Numbered from the stretch's first letter, positions 10,878-20,211 are shown. The stretch: 64,000 nucleotides of DNA from Pseudomonadota bacterium (GCA_021792755.1 JAJYUA010000006.1:62001-126000); one strand, 5' to 3'. Numbers and translations: made by a program. Notes: generated by a model from the sequence alone, not told the origin.

Positions 10878-11183
10878 TCACGCGTTGATCTTGCCGGCTG
10901 CAGGCGCACTTTGCGGACAGCCGCTGAGTGCCAGCGCGCCGATCATTGCGTGCGCTACGTCCTCGTCGTCGGCGAGCCAAGAAAACTGCATGAGCAGCGC
11001 TCGCGTGGCGCCGCGGATCCGGTAGCGGAAATTGTCGCGCCCTCGACGGCGAGCCGCCACAAAGTGACCAAACTGCCGGTCTAGCAGCGCGCCGAAGCGC
11101 GGCAAGTGCAGCCCGTCGATCCCATCGAGCGGATAGCGGCAATCTACCGCCTCTACCGATGGACGTTGCGAACGGTCCACCAT
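10878..11183 (-). CDS. Doubtful small ORF, 101 aa
   Basis: Minus-strand frame from an ATG at 11183. It has a fairly natural composition (YPLDGIDGLHLPRFGALLDR, DNFRYRIRGATRAL) and ends close to the convergent membrane-protein gene. There is no recognisable family, only a weak ribosome site, and the region is poor in other genes. It could be a real small protein or the worn tail of a larger gene whose front (11184-11500) has decayed. Confidence 0.25.
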   Translation of the reverse strand: MVDRSQRPSVEAVDCRYPLDGIDGLHLPRFGALLDRQFGHFVAARRRGRDNFRYRIRGATRALLMQFSWLADDEDVAHAMIGALALSGCPQSAPAAGKINA

Positions 11184-11706
11184 CCCCGCTCTGACAGGCC
11201 GGGCGACAATCGGCGCGATTCCCGGCGTCGTCATCGACCGGGACCGCACGCCACCATCGGTCGTTATTCCGATTTGACGGAGCGCCGTACGGACGGTACG
11301 TGTTTCGCATCCGCAGGTCGCCGTGGCGAAGCCAATGCGAAATGGCGCCGAAGAGGCAGGCAGCCGGTTACCCTGGCCGCCCACCGCTGCGCAGCGCGGC
11401 TGTCAGAGGATCATCACCCGTCACGGTCGGCCGCCGCTCATGCCGGCACCGGTCACGGATTCCATGGGCGTGCTAGCCCATCGGCGGACGCGAATCGAGT
11501 ATTGCGCGCCGCCGCGCATTACGTTAGCATGCTAAGCAATAGTCGGTGCCAAGGCGACGACTGGTATCCGTGAGAAGGAGCGTCACGATTCGACTTGCCA
11601 CGCATGTGCGGCAGGTGCGCTCGATGTGCCGAGGATGCACACAAATTACCTTTGTTCAATGGTGTTCCGCACGCGCGGCGTGCGGCAGCGATGCACTGGA
11701 GCTCGC
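11184..11706. other. Upstream region of the RND operon
   Basis: About 520 bases without a supported gene. It contains the palindrome at 11524-11535 and must hold the promoter of the efflux operon. Other frames here are short and not protein-like. Confidence 0.45.
11524..11535. promoter_or_regulatory. 12-bp perfect palindrome, possible MarR-type operator
   Basis: TTAGCATGCTAA lies about 170 bases before the outer-membrane efflux gene, in an otherwise GC-rich upstream region. Short AT-flanked palindromes of this kind are typical binding sites of MarR-family repressors, and the operon is followed by a MarR gene. The regulator-site pairing is an inference. Confidence 0.5.
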
Positions 11707-13227
11707 ATGACACGAAGCCCCGCTGCGCTATGGGCAGTCGCCTGCACGGGCGTGCTGAGCCTCGCCGGCTGTTCTTTTGCGCCCCGATATTCTCTGCCCG
11801 CGGTGCAGATGAAGTCGTACACGCACGCCCCCTCGCCGCATGCCACCGTGAGCGCCATCGGGCCGGCCGGACAGGCGCAGCAGTTCGACTACGGGGTCGC
11901 ACCGGCCGCCAATTGGTGGCGGCAGTTGCATTCGCCGCAAATCGATGCACTCATCCGTCAGGCACTGGCGAACAATCCGCGGCTGGTGCAGGAGCGGGCC
12001 AAATTGCGCGAGGCGCAGGCCGCGATGGCTGCCGCCGCAGGCATTTTCTACCCGCAGGTCAATGGAGACCTCGGCGCTTCACGGCAGCGCACGTCCTCAG
12101 CCGGTTCCGGCGGATCCTTCCCCGGGCGCATCTACTCGCTGTATTCCGGCGGACTCGCGGTCAGCTACTACCCGGATTTCTTCGGCGTCAACCGCTTGGT
12201 TTTCAAGGGCGAAAAGGCGCTGGTCGACTATCAGCGTTACCAACTCGATGCGGCCCGATTGACGCTGATCGGCAACGTCGCCACCGCCGCGATCGGCGCC
12301 GCTTCCGTGCGCGCGCAGATTGTGGCGACGCGCTCGATCATCGCACACGAGAGGAGCCTATTGAAGCTCACCGAAACGCAATATCACTTCGGTGCAGTGC
12401 CCTACTTGAGTGTGCTCACGCAGCGCGGCCACGTGGCTGCGAGCGAGGCGACGTTGCCGTCGCTGCAGCAGCAGTGGGCGGTCTACCGGCACGAACTCGC
12501 GATCCTGGTAGGCGAGCTGCCTGCGCAGTGGCGCGATCGCTCGCCGCGCATGAGCGAAGTGCGGCTACCGGTGCGGATTCCCGTGAGCTTGCCGTCCACG
12601 TTGCTGCAGCAGCGCCCCGACATCCGCGCCGCGGAAGCACAACTGCGCTATGCGGACGTCGAGATCGGCGTCGCCAAGGCGCAAATGTACCCGGCGGTGA
12701 CGCTGACCGCCCAGTTTGGTCAGGAGAGCACCGCACCCGCGGCGTTCGTGCATGCTGCAAGCAACATCTGGAGCATTGCAGGGGATCTGGTCATGCCGAT
12801 CTTCGCAGGAGGCACGCTCGAGGCGCAGAAACGCGAAGCGATCGCGTCCTATGAGGCGACATTTGCAGCGTACCGGCAGACGGTATTGGGGGCCTTCCAG
12901 CAGGTGGCCAACGCCCTGCGGGCGCTCCAGCACGACGCACAAACCCTGCGGGCCGAGGAGCAAGCGCTCGCCGCGAACCGTGCGGCCTTGCAGGTGGCCG
13001 AGACGAGTTACCGGGACGGCGCGGTCGATTACCTCTCGCTGTTGACCGCACAGGTTCAATACAGCAACGCGCGGTTGAGCTACATCCAGGCGCAATCGCA
13101 ACGATATCTGGACACCGTGAGCCTGTTCGTCGCGCTCGGCGGCGGCTGGACGGGGCAATTGCCGGCCGCTCAGCCGCAGCCGGCGGCGCGGTCCAGAGGA
13201 GCAGTCACAATGGCCGAGGAGAATTGA
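11707..13227 (+). CDS. NodT/OprM-family outer-membrane efflux lipoprotein
   Basis: TolC-like outer-membrane channel of the efflux system encoded by the next two genes. It has 506 residues, within the family range. The signal peptide ends in the lipobox LSLAGC (Cys22). Paired outer membrane efflux domains follow, with the typical repeats LIRQALANNPRLVQERAKLR and LLQQRPDIRAAEAQLR. The ATG at 11707 is chosen because GGAG lies just upstream and the lipoprotein signal begins there; an earlier in-frame ATG would add an unnatural leader. It ends 3 bases before the adaptor gene, so all three pump parts are one transcript. Confidence 0.92.
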   Translation: MTRSPAALWAVACTGVLSLAGCSFAPRYSLPAVQMKSYTHAPSPHATVSAIGPAGQAQQFDYGVAPAANWWRQLHSPQIDALIRQALANNPRLVQERAKLREAQAAMAAAAGIFYPQVNGDLGASRQRTSSAGSGGSFPGRIYSLYSGGLAVSYYPDFFGVNRLVFKGEKALVDYQRYQLDAARLTLIGNVATAAIGAASVRAQIVATRSIIAHERSLLKLTETQYHFGAVPYLSVLTQRGHVAASEATLPSLQQQWAVYRHELAILVGELPAQWRDRSPRMSEVRLPVRIPVSLPSTLLQQRPDIRAAEAQLRYADVEIGVAKAQMYPAVTLTAQFGQESTAPAAFVHAASNIWSIAGDLVMPIFAGGTLEAQKREAIASYEATFAAYRQTVLGAFQQVANALRALQHDAQTLRAEEQALAANRAALQVAETSYRDGAVDYLSLLTAQVQYSNARLSYIQAQSQRYLDTVSLFVALGGGWTGQLPAAQPQPAARSRGAVTMAEEN

Positions 13228-13230
13228 CCG

Positions 13231-14334
13231 ATGGCGAACCCCGAGCGGCGCATCGTATTGCGCACAGTGCTCATCGTCGCGGTGGCGATTGCAGTGATCG
13301 GCGGCATCAAGCTCTGGCGGGAGCACGCCGCGCGCGCAGCCCAGGCGCACCAGGGTCCGTACGAGGTGAGCGTCTCGGCGGCGCCGGTGGTCAAAGTGTC
13401 CTGGCGGTCGGAAATCCACACGGTCGCGAGCCTGGTGGCCACCTCCGGCGTCGATCTCACGCCGCAGCTGTCCGGGCAGGTGACCGGCATCTATTTTCAT
13501 TCCGGCGAGCACGTGCGCAAGGGCCAGCGGCTCGTGCAGCTCGATGACTCGAACCAGCTGGCGACGCTGGCGCAAGATCGGGCCGATGAGGCGCTCGCCC
13601 GCATCAATTTTCAACGGGCGCAGCATCTGTACGCCGCACGCGCCACCAGCCTTGCGGCACTGGATACCGCCAGAGCGGACGAGCAGAGCGCCAAGGCGGC
13701 CGTGGTCAACGTGCGTGCGACGCTCGCGAAACTGGCCGTGAGCGCGCCGTTCTCGGGCTGGATGGGGGTGCGCCAGATCAGCCTCGGCGAGTATCTCTCG
13801 CCCGGTACGGAAATCGCCGCACTCAATGTGTGGAGTCCGCTGCGGGCCGAATTCACCGTGCCGCAAGGGCAGAGCGGCCTGATCCATCCCGGCCAGACGG
13901 TCGCCCTGACGGTCGATGCCTTTCCGGGGCAACGGTTTGAGGGCCGGATCACGGCGGTCAATTCCGAGATCAATCCCAATACCCGCAACGTAACCGTAGA
14001 AGCCATCGTCCAGAATCCGCAGATGCGCCTGCGCCCCGGGATGTTCGGCGAGGCGCGAATCCTGGTCGGCACCGCGCGCTCACGCCTGGCCGTGCCGACG
14101 GTGGCGGTCACCTACAGCACCTTCGGGGATTACGTGTACGTCATCGAGACGCGCAAGGCGGGCAGCCATGAGCTGCAGGTGGCGGTGTCCACGCCGATCA
14201 GGGCAGGGCAGGCGCGCGGCTCGCTCACGGAAGTTCTCGCCGGTCTGCATGCCGGAGAGCACGTGGTGACAGCCGGTCAGATCAAGCTGCGCAATGGAAC
14301 GCCCGTCGTGATTCATCGGCGCGGCGCGCACTGA
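13231..14334 (+). CDS. RND efflux periplasmic adaptor (membrane fusion protein)
   Basis: Links the inner-membrane pump to the outer-membrane channel. It has 367 residues with an N-terminal membrane anchor (about 10-27) instead of a lipobox. A lipoyl half-motif follows (GQVTGIYFHSGEHVRKGQRL), then an alpha-hairpin of about 50 residues containing the Ala-rich repeat around DTARADEQSAKA, and the barrel segment SAPFSGWMGVRQISLGEYL. The short hairpin resembles the MexA/AcrA-related single-anchor adaptors of the HAE-1 type. It starts 3 bases after the channel gene and ends 17 before the pump gene. Confidence 0.92.
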   Translation: MANPERRIVLRTVLIVAVAIAVIGGIKLWREHAARAAQAHQGPYEVSVSAAPVVKVSWRSEIHTVASLVATSGVDLTPQLSGQVTGIYFHSGEHVRKGQRLVQLDDSNQLATLAQDRADEALARINFQRAQHLYAARATSLAALDTARADEQSAKAAVVNVRATLAKLAVSAPFSGWMGVRQISLGEYLSPGTEIAALNVWSPLRAEFTVPQGQSGLIHPGQTVALTVDAFPGQRFEGRITAVNSEINPNTRNVTVEAIVQNPQMRLRPGMFGEARILVGTARSRLAVPTVAVTYSTFGDYVYVIETRKAGSHELQVAVSTPIRAGQARGSLTEVLAGLHAGEHVVTAGQIKLRNGTPVVIHRRGAH

Positions 14335-14351
14335 GAACCAGGGACGGCGCG

Positions 14352-17300
14352 ATGCGTTTTACGGACATTTTCGTACGTCGGCCGGTGCTTGCCACGGCCT
14401 TGAGCCTGGTCATCCTGCTGCTCGGACTGCGCGCCTGGACCGAAATGGCGGTGCGCCAGTATCCGAAGGTCACGAGCACGCTGGTGACCGTGACCACCGC
14501 CTACCCGGGTGCCAGCTCCTCGACCGTGCTCGGGTTCGTGACCGCACGGCTCGAGCAGGCCATCGCCTCTGCGCCGGGCATCGACTACATGACGGCCACG
14601 AGCTCGCAGGGCACCTCGACGATCACGGTGTACATGCGGCTCAACTACAACCCGAATGCCGCCGTTGCACAGATCATGTCCAAGGTGCAACAGGTCCAGA
14701 ACCAGTTGCCGACCGGCACCCAGGCGCCGGTGATCAATGAAACCGTCGGTAACCAGACCGCGCTGATGTACCTGGCGTTCTACAGCAAGACGCTCAGCCA
14801 GCAGCAGGTGAATGACTACGTGTTGCGCGTCGTGCAGCCGGCGATCCAGGGGGTCAAGGGCGTCGGTCAGGCGCAGATCGTGCCGGCCGGCACCGGTCCG
14901 AGCGGCGACAGCTTCGCGCTGCGCGTGTGGCTGAATCCGAACCGTATGGCGGCCCTGGGGGTGACTGCGGCGCAAGTGTCCGCGGCGCTTGCCTCAAACA
15001 ATTACATCAGCGCCGTAGGGCGCACCCGCTCGACCAATATTGCACGGCCGATCCGCGCCGATACGATCCTGCACAACGCCGGCGAGTTCCGCAGTCTCGT
15101 CGTGGCACATTCCGGCAATACCCTGGTGCGCCTGGGTGATGTGGCCAAGGTGGAGCTCGGCGGCCAGAATTACAATCAGGCCGTCTATTACAACGGCAAG
15201 CCGGCCGTTTTCATCGGCGTCTTCGCCACTCCGAATGCGAACAGCCTGTCGGTGGCCAAAGGCGTACACGCCGCGTATGCGCAATTGAAGCGCTCGCTGC
15301 CGCCAGGCATCGAGGCGGCGATTCCGTACGACGGGAGCGTATTCATCCAGAAGTCGATCCATGAGGTCATGACGACCATAGCGATCACGCTCGCCGTGGT
15401 CGTGATCGTGATCTTCCTGTTTCTCGGCTCGCTGCGTTCGCTGCTCATTCCGGCCGTGGCCATCCCCCTGGCAATCGTGGGCGGCGGCATCTTCATGATC
15501 GCCTTCGGCTACACCATCAATCTGATTACGCTGCTCGCCGTCGTGCTTGCCATTGGATTGGTCGTGGACGATGCCATCATCATCGTCGAGAACATCCACC
15601 GGCACATGGAAGAGGGGATGAGCGGATTCGATGCGGCGATTGTCGGGGCACGCGAGCTCGGCAGCCCGATCATCGTGATGTCGACCACGCTCGCGGCCGT
15701 GTTCGCGCCGATCGCGCTGACCGGCGGATTGACCGGAAGCCTGTTCTCGGAGTTCGCTTTCACGCTTGTCTTCACGGTTGCGGTTTCAGCCGTCATCGCA
15801 CTCACGCTCTCGCCGATGCTCTCGTCAAAGGTGCTGCGGCCGTCACCGTCGCATGGCTTCGCCCATGCGCTCGATGCCGGATACGAGCGTCTGCGCCACG
15901 CGTACGATCGCTCGCTTGCGGCGGTGCTCAAGTATCGCTCGGCCGCACTGGTGGTGTCCGCGGTGGTCCTCGTGTCGATTCCGGTATTGTTCTTCGGCAC
16001 ACCGAGCGAACTGGCGCCGACCGAAGATCAGGGACTCATCCTGGTCTCGGCGACCGGCCCCGCGACGGCGACGCTGCATTATCTGAATCACTATTCCCGC
16101 CAGATCGCGCATATTTTCAGGAGCTTTCCGGAGACCAAACAGGTCTTCCAGATCAACGGCATATCCCTCAGCGGGGCGGCCGATAACGCCCTGATCGGCG
16201 GGATGAAGCTCAAGCCCTGGAGTGAGCGCTCCAAGACGCAGATGGCGCTGATGCCTGAGGTGCAGCAAAAGCTCAATCGCCTCACCGGCGTGCAGGCCGC
16301 AGCCTTCCCCAGACCGACGCTGCCGGGCTCCGCAGGCGGCTTTCCGGTGCAGTTCGTCATCACCTCAAGCAGCCGCTTCGGCAAGATCGATCAGGTGGCC
16401 AACGCTCTCATCGGCAAGGCGATGCAAAGCGGTCGATTCGCGTTCCTGACCAAGGATCTGCGCTATGACTCCCCCGCAGTCGTCCTGCACGTCAACCGCA
16501 ATCTTGCCGGCGACCTCGGCATCAATATGGCCGACATTGCCGACAATCTCGAGCCTTTGCTCGGCGGCAACTACGTCAACCGGTTTGACATGTCCGGCCA
16601 CAGCTACAAGGTCATCCCGCAGGTCTCGAACCGGTTCCGTGCTCATCCCTCGATGCTGCGGGATTACTACATCCACAGCGGTACGGGAGCGCTGATTCCG
16701 CTCTCGACGCTGATGAGCGTGCGCACGGAGGTGCAACCGGAATTCCTGCCGCAGTTCCAGCAGCTGAACTCCGCGACGATCCAGGGGGTCATGGCGCCCG
16801 GCGTGACGCTCGGACAGGCGCTGACGTACCTGAAGACGGAGGCGAAGAAGATCCTTCCGCCCGGGTTCGGCATCAACTATGCCAGCGAATCACGGCAGTA
16901 CATTCAGCAGGGCCACGCGATCATCATCAGCTTTGCGCTTTCCGTCATACTGGTGTATCTACTGCTCGCCATGCAATTCGAGAGCTTCCGAGATCCCCTG
17001 ATCGTTCTGGTGACGCTGCCCATGGCGATCACGGGAGCCCTGGTGTTCCTGTACCTCGGCGCCGCGACGATCAATATCTACACGGAAGTCGGGTTGATCA
17101 CCCTCATCGGATTGATCACCAAGCAGGGCATTCTGATCGTGCAATTCGCCAACGTGATCCAGCAAAGCGAAGGCCTGGACCGCAACGCTGCGGTAGAGAA
17201 GGCCTCTAGCATCCGTCTTCGTCCGATTCTGATGACGACCGGCGCAATGGTCTTCGGCGCGCTGCCGCTCGTCTTTGCGACCGGCCCCGGCGCGGTGAGC

Positions 17301-17435
17301 CGCTTCGATATGGGGCTGGTGATTGCCGCGGGCCTCGCCATTGGCGCGTTGTTCTCGCTGTATGTGGTGCCTGTCGTGTACACGTACCTGGCGCGGGACC
17401 GGCGCACCAGCGTCGCTGCGGACGCGAAGCCGTGA
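14352..17435 (+). CDS. HAE-1 family RND multidrug efflux permease
   Basis: Proton-driven inner-membrane drug pump of 1,027 residues, the normal length for MexB/AcrB relatives. It starts with the family signature MRFTDIFVRRPVLATALSL. The paired aspartates of the proton relay are near residues 406-407 (GLVVDDAIIIVENIH). Two large periplasmic domains and twelve membrane segments are evident from the hydrophobic pattern, and the second half repeats the fold (GLITLIGLITKQGILIVQFAN). Drug rather than metal export follows from the HAE-1 type sequence. Last gene of the channel-adaptor-pump operon. Confidence 0.93.
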   Translation: MRFTDIFVRRPVLATALSLVILLLGLRAWTEMAVRQYPKVTSTLVTVTTAYPGASSSTVLGFVTARLEQAIASAPGIDYMTATSSQGTSTITVYMRLNYNPNAAVAQIMSKVQQVQNQLPTGTQAPVINETVGNQTALMYLAFYSKTLSQQQVNDYVLRVVQPAIQGVKGVGQAQIVPAGTGPSGDSFALRVWLNPNRMAALGVTAAQVSAALASNNYISAVGRTRSTNIARPIRADTILHNAGEFRSLVVAHSGNTLVRLGDVAKVELGGQNYNQAVYYNGKPAVFIGVFATPNANSLSVAKGVHAAYAQLKRSLPPGIEAAIPYDGSVFIQKSIHEVMTTIAITLAVVVIVIFLFLGSLRSLLIPAVAIPLAIVGGGIFMIAFGYTINLITLLAVVLAIGLVVDDAIIIVENIHRHMEEGMSGFDAAIVGARELGSPIIVMSTTLAAVFAPIALTGGLTGSLFSEFAFTLVFTVAVSAVIALTLSPMLSSKVLRPSPSHGFAHALDAGYERLRHAYDRSLAAVLKYRSAALVVSAVVLVSIPVLFFGTPSELAPTEDQGLILVSATGPATATLHYLNHYSRQIAHIFRSFPETKQVFQINGISLSGAADNALIGGMKLKPWSERSKTQMALMPEVQQKLNRLTGVQAAAFPRPTLPGSAGGFPVQFVITSSSRFGKIDQVANALIGKAMQSGRFAFLTKDLRYDSPAVVLHVNRNLAGDLGINMADIADNLEPLLGGNYVNRFDMSGHSYKVIPQVSNRFRAHPSMLRDYYIHSGTGALIPLSTLMSVRTEVQPEFLPQFQQLNSATIQGVMAPGVTLGQALTYLKTEAKKILPPGFGINYASESRQYIQQGHAIIISFALSVILVYLLLAMQFESFRDPLIVLVTLPMAITGALVFLYLGAATINIYTEVGLITLIGLITKQGILIVQFANVIQQSEGLDRNAAVEKASSIRLRPILMTTGAMVFGALPLVFATGPGAVSRFDMGLVIAAGLAIGALFSLYVVPVVYTYLARDRRTSVAADAKP

Positions 17436-17584
17436 GGGTAATCACAACGCGAGAGCGGCAGGGGAAAGCGTTTACGCGCTGCGATGCCTGGGCTGCCGGA
17501 TGAGGTTTCAATTTACCCTCGGGGTCGGCTTACAGGCGCGTGGGCGGCGCGCTGAGGCGGCTCATATGCGCCGCCTTTGCGAGG

Positions 17585-18175
17585 ATGGAGAGGGCTGCGC
17601 ACGGCGGGCCGGTGCGGCGGTCGAACGAGGAGTTGCGCGGGTTGCCTAAGTCCTCCGAGGATCCGGGAATCGGTGCGCTTCTCGGTGAAACCGGGCGTGC
17701 GTGGCGTTACCGGCTCGATCAGCGCCTCAAACCGCTGGGATTGAGCCAGGCGAAGTGGATTACGCTGCTGAAGCTTTCTTGCGCCGATGACGGCATGACC
17801 CAGACCGAGCTGGCCGCTCGCCTCGGCGTGGAAGGTCCCACGCTCGCCCGGCTGCTGGATCGCATGGCGGCTGACGGCTGGGTCGAGCGGCGCGAATCGG
17901 ATGCAGACCGACGCAGCAAGACCGTGCACCTTCGTCGCAAGGCCTGCGCGCTGCTCGAGCAGATCAACGCCGTGGCGATGCAACTGAACGCCGACCTGCT
18001 GGAAGGTGTGCCGGCAGGCGACCTTCGCTGCTGCATGGCAGTATTGCGACGCATCAAGGAGCGGGCACTCTGCCTGGACACCGCTGCCGAAGGGGGTGAG
18101 GCATCGCCGAGCGGCGGAACCGCAAAGAGTGCGCACCGTAGCGCCAGCGTACGGGTACGAAAGAAGAACGAGTAG
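17585..18175 (+). CDS. MarR/SlyA-family transcriptional regulator
   Basis: Winged-helix dimeric regulator that typically represses an efflux operon and releases it on drug binding. The core (IGALLGETGRAWRYRLDQRL, then MTQTELAARLGVEGPTLARLL as recognition helix and DRRSKTVHL as wing) is complete. The start is uncertain: the ATG at 17585 gives 196 residues, but TTG at 17633 or 17642 would give a more usual length and has GAGGAG nearby. It follows the RND pump by about 150 bases on the same strand, so the likely target is the pump operon. The C-terminal 35 residues are Ser/Arg-rich and not part of the fold. Confidence 0.85.
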   Translation: MERAAHGGPVRRSNEELRGLPKSSEDPGIGALLGETGRAWRYRLDQRLKPLGLSQAKWITLLKLSCADDGMTQTELAARLGVEGPTLARLLDRMAADGWVERRESDADRRSKTVHLRRKACALLEQINAVAMQLNADLLEGVPAGDLRCCMAVLRRIKERALCLDTAAEGGEASPSGGTAKSAHRSASVRVRKKNE

Positions 18176-18289
18176 AGAACGCCGCGCGGGTGCCGGCCAC
18201 GCCAGCGAAGGCGCGCAGGTTTTCCGGTAGAGCGCGGCAGACAAGCTGTAAGGAGTGAGCCGGATTACGCGGCCGGCCGCGGCCGAGAG

Positions 18290-18447
18290 CATCGTAAGGC
18301 CGTCGTTGGTCCACGCCTGCGAGCCGACTGCATGGTCGCAGAAGAACAGTCCGGCGGGATCGTATTTGCGCCTGCTCCTGGCGAGCCGCGGGTGTTTGGC
18401 GCCCGAGAATGCCTCCTGCCATCCCTTTTTGAGGTAGTTCGGCCACC
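18290..18447 (-). pseudogene. C-terminal remnant of a BBE-type FAD-linked oxidase
   Basis: On the minus strand, codons from about 18447 give WPNYLKKGWQEAF, then RLARSRRKYDPAGLFF and HAVGSQAW. This is the pattern of the berberine-bridge-enzyme C-terminal domain that closes the FAD-linked oxidase fold. Nothing of the main FAD domain remains upstream, and the frame runs on without the family's natural stop. A clean break at about 18447 joins it to the permease remnant on the other strand. Confidence 0.65.
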
Positions 18448-18448
18448 G

Positions 18449-18830
18449 CCTCTGGCCTCAAAGTCGGCGAGACCGTGCCCTTGGGACCCTACCGCGACCC
18501 CTACACGGTCGTCGGACTGACGCGCGGGATGGATTGAGCTCAAGCGGTGATCCGATGGGCTGGGTGACGCTCCTCGACGCGCAGGCGCTGCAATTCGCCG
18601 TGCCGCCGGCGCTCGCGCTCGGACTGCGCGCCTTCGCGATCGGTCTTGCGCTCATCGAGCAGGTGAAAGGACGGTTCCCGAGCCGGGTGCAGATCGAGCC
18701 GCGGGACCTTTTGATCATTCTCACCATCGTCGTCGCGGTCTGCTTGCCGGGTCGATGCTCGGCGTGAGGGCTGCGCTCAAGGTCAATGCGGCGGAGGCCC
18801 TGGCCAAGTGGCTGAGACTGCCGCCGCCAG
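18449..18830 (+). pseudogene. Remnant of a DevC/FtsX-type ABC transporter permease
   Basis: Fragments in changing frames: GLKVGETVPLGPYR and TVVGLTRGM up to about 18535; then DPMGWVTLLDAQALQFA; then ALIEQVKGRFPSRVQIEPRD with a hydrophobic helix; and after another shift MLGVRAALKVNAAEAL. These are the periplasmic-domain motif and the last helix of DevC-type permeases in the right order, but the central part is deleted and at least two frameshifts are present. Paired with the following ATPase remnant as in DevBCA or MacAB-like exporters. Confidence 0.65.
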
Positions 18831-19431
18831 GCAGCCCCGCATCGAGCTGCGCGCCATCAACAAGTACTTCGGCGGCGGCGAGACACGCGTCGATGCGCTC
18901 GTCGATATCGCACTCACGGTTATGGGTGGCGAGCGCGTCGGACTGCTCGGCCCTTCCGTGTGCGGCAAGAGCACGCTGCTCAACGTGATCGGCTGCGTGA
19001 CCTAGCCCACGAGCGGCTGGATGCGACTTGACGGTGAGCCGGTCTACGACGGGCGGTTCCTTCGCCGCGACCTGCGGCGGCTTCGTCTGCGGAAAATCGG
19101 CTGCATCTTCCAAACTTACAGCCTGCTGCCATTCATCAACGCCACTGAAAACGTCGCCGAAGCAATGGAGCTCGCCGCAACTCGGCCCAAGGAGGCTCGC
19201 CGGCGCGCGCAGGCGCTACTCGATTATTTCGATATGCACCAGATGCGCGTCTATCCGTCCGAGCTCTCCGGCGGCATGGCCCAGCGCGTGCCGATCGCGC
19301 GCGCAATCTCCAACACTCCACACGTCATCCTCGCCGATGAGCCGACCGCGCCGGCCGACTCGGCACGCACGCAGGTGGTGATGAGCCTGATCGGGCCTGC
19401 GCCGTTCGGCAAGTTGCGCCTACCCCGGTAA
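18808..19431 (+). pseudogene. Broken ABC transporter ATPase (DevA/LolD-like)
   Basis: One frame holds all the ATPase landmarks but is cut by an amber codon (TAG at 19003-19005). The Walker A region reads GPSVCGKSTLLN, where a Val replaces the usual Gly. The signature is LSGGMAQRVPIARA, and Walker B/D-loop is VILADEPTAPAD. The tail after the D-loop is missing, so the H-loop part is not recognisable. It overlaps the permease remnant and is clearly non-functional. Together with the BBE and DevC pieces it marks a decaying, recombined segment. Confidence 0.8.
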
Positions 19432-19511
19432 CAGGATGTGTCACACGATTCTGTGCAAGATGAATCGTGCCCCCCGGAGACGCCTGCGGTGTCATCGACT
19501 CGGAGAACCGC

Positions 19512-19967
19512 CTACCGGCCGCCCCGGGCCTCATTGACCATGTTGTCACCCTTCAGAGGATTCACGACCTTGATGCCGGCGATCGCCTGGCCATCGTTGA
19601 AATCCTCGCTCAGGAGTTCATCGGCATCGACTTCCTCGGCCGATGCCACGATGAGCGCATCCCAGAAGGAAATTCGGGCCAGATCCGAGATTTCTGTAGC
19701 ACGTGTGACGGTTTCGACCGTCGTGGCGTGGTGTACCCAGACGCCATATGTCTTGATGACTTCTCGTGCCGTGGAACGTGCAATAGGCGTAGCGAGCTTT
19801 TGCGTCGCGTTGACGTAAAACTCCTGTAACACCTGGACGGAAAGCCGGCCAGTCCCTGAATCCCACAGCTCGCGCAGCCTCGCCGTCGCACGCTCACGCT
19901 TCACGCCTGCGTCCAGGTCGTGCGCGTGGATCAGGATATTGCTATCAACGAAGGCGACGGCGCTCAT
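19512..19967 (-). CDS. PIN-domain toxin (VapC-like)
   Basis: Ribonuclease toxin of 151 residues. The PIN acidic residues are present: Asp in FVDSNILIHAHD, Glu in LQEFYVNAT, Asp in SFWDALIVASA, and a late acidic residue in LLSEDFND. These form the Mg-binding site that cuts RNA in VapC toxins. The ATG at 19967 lies inside the end of the antitoxin gene, the usual translational coupling of toxin-antitoxin pairs. The protein is slightly longer than the typical 130-140 residues. It sits next to pseudogenes, a common place for such stabilising modules. Confidence 0.85.
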   Translation of the reverse strand: MSAVAFVDSNILIHAHDLDAGVKRERATARLRELWDSGTGRLSVQVLQEFYVNATQKLATPIARSTAREVIKTYGVWVHHATTVETVTRATEISDLARISFWDALIVASAEEVDADELLSEDFNDGQAIAGIKVVNPLKGDNMVNEARGGR

Positions 19968-20193
19968 GCAGCTCTTCGCGCCGCAAAGGCACTCCCCCCA
20001 GGGACAGAGGATTCTGAAAGAGCGACAGCGCCCGCCTGCGCGCCGATGCATACCGCGCGTCTTCATCGACAAGCTCACGCAGCTCATCTGCCAGCAGTGC
20101 GCTCACGCTTTGCCCGCGCCGTGCAGCCACTGCCCGCGCCTTCTTCAAAAGCCCGGGCTCGATCGCTACCGTGATGTTCGCTTTAGCCGCCAT
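19945..20193 (-). CDS. Ribbon-helix-helix antitoxin (VapB-like)
   Basis: Small DNA-binding antitoxin of 82 residues with an N-terminal ribbon-helix-helix pattern (NITVAIEPGLLKKARAVAAR, then SVSALLADELRELV). The C-terminal part should wrap the PIN toxin. It overlaps the toxin gene by 23 bases. The ATG at 20193 touches an inverted repeat that is the obvious autoregulatory site. Confidence 0.8.
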   Translation of the reverse strand: MAAKANITVAIEPGLLKKARAVAARRGQSVSALLADELRELVDEDARYASARRRALSLFQNPLSLGGVPLRREELHERRRLR

Positions 20194-20211
20194 TCACGTA
20201 AAATACGTGAA
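20193..20211. promoter_or_regulatory. Toxin-antitoxin operator, 8-bp inverted repeat
   Basis: TTCACGTAAAATACGTGAA: perfect 8-bp arms (20193-20200, 20204-20211) with a 3-base centre, beginning at the antitoxin start codon. Position and symmetry fit binding by the ribbon-helix-helix dimer, giving autorepression that also covers the start codon. Confidence 0.65.
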
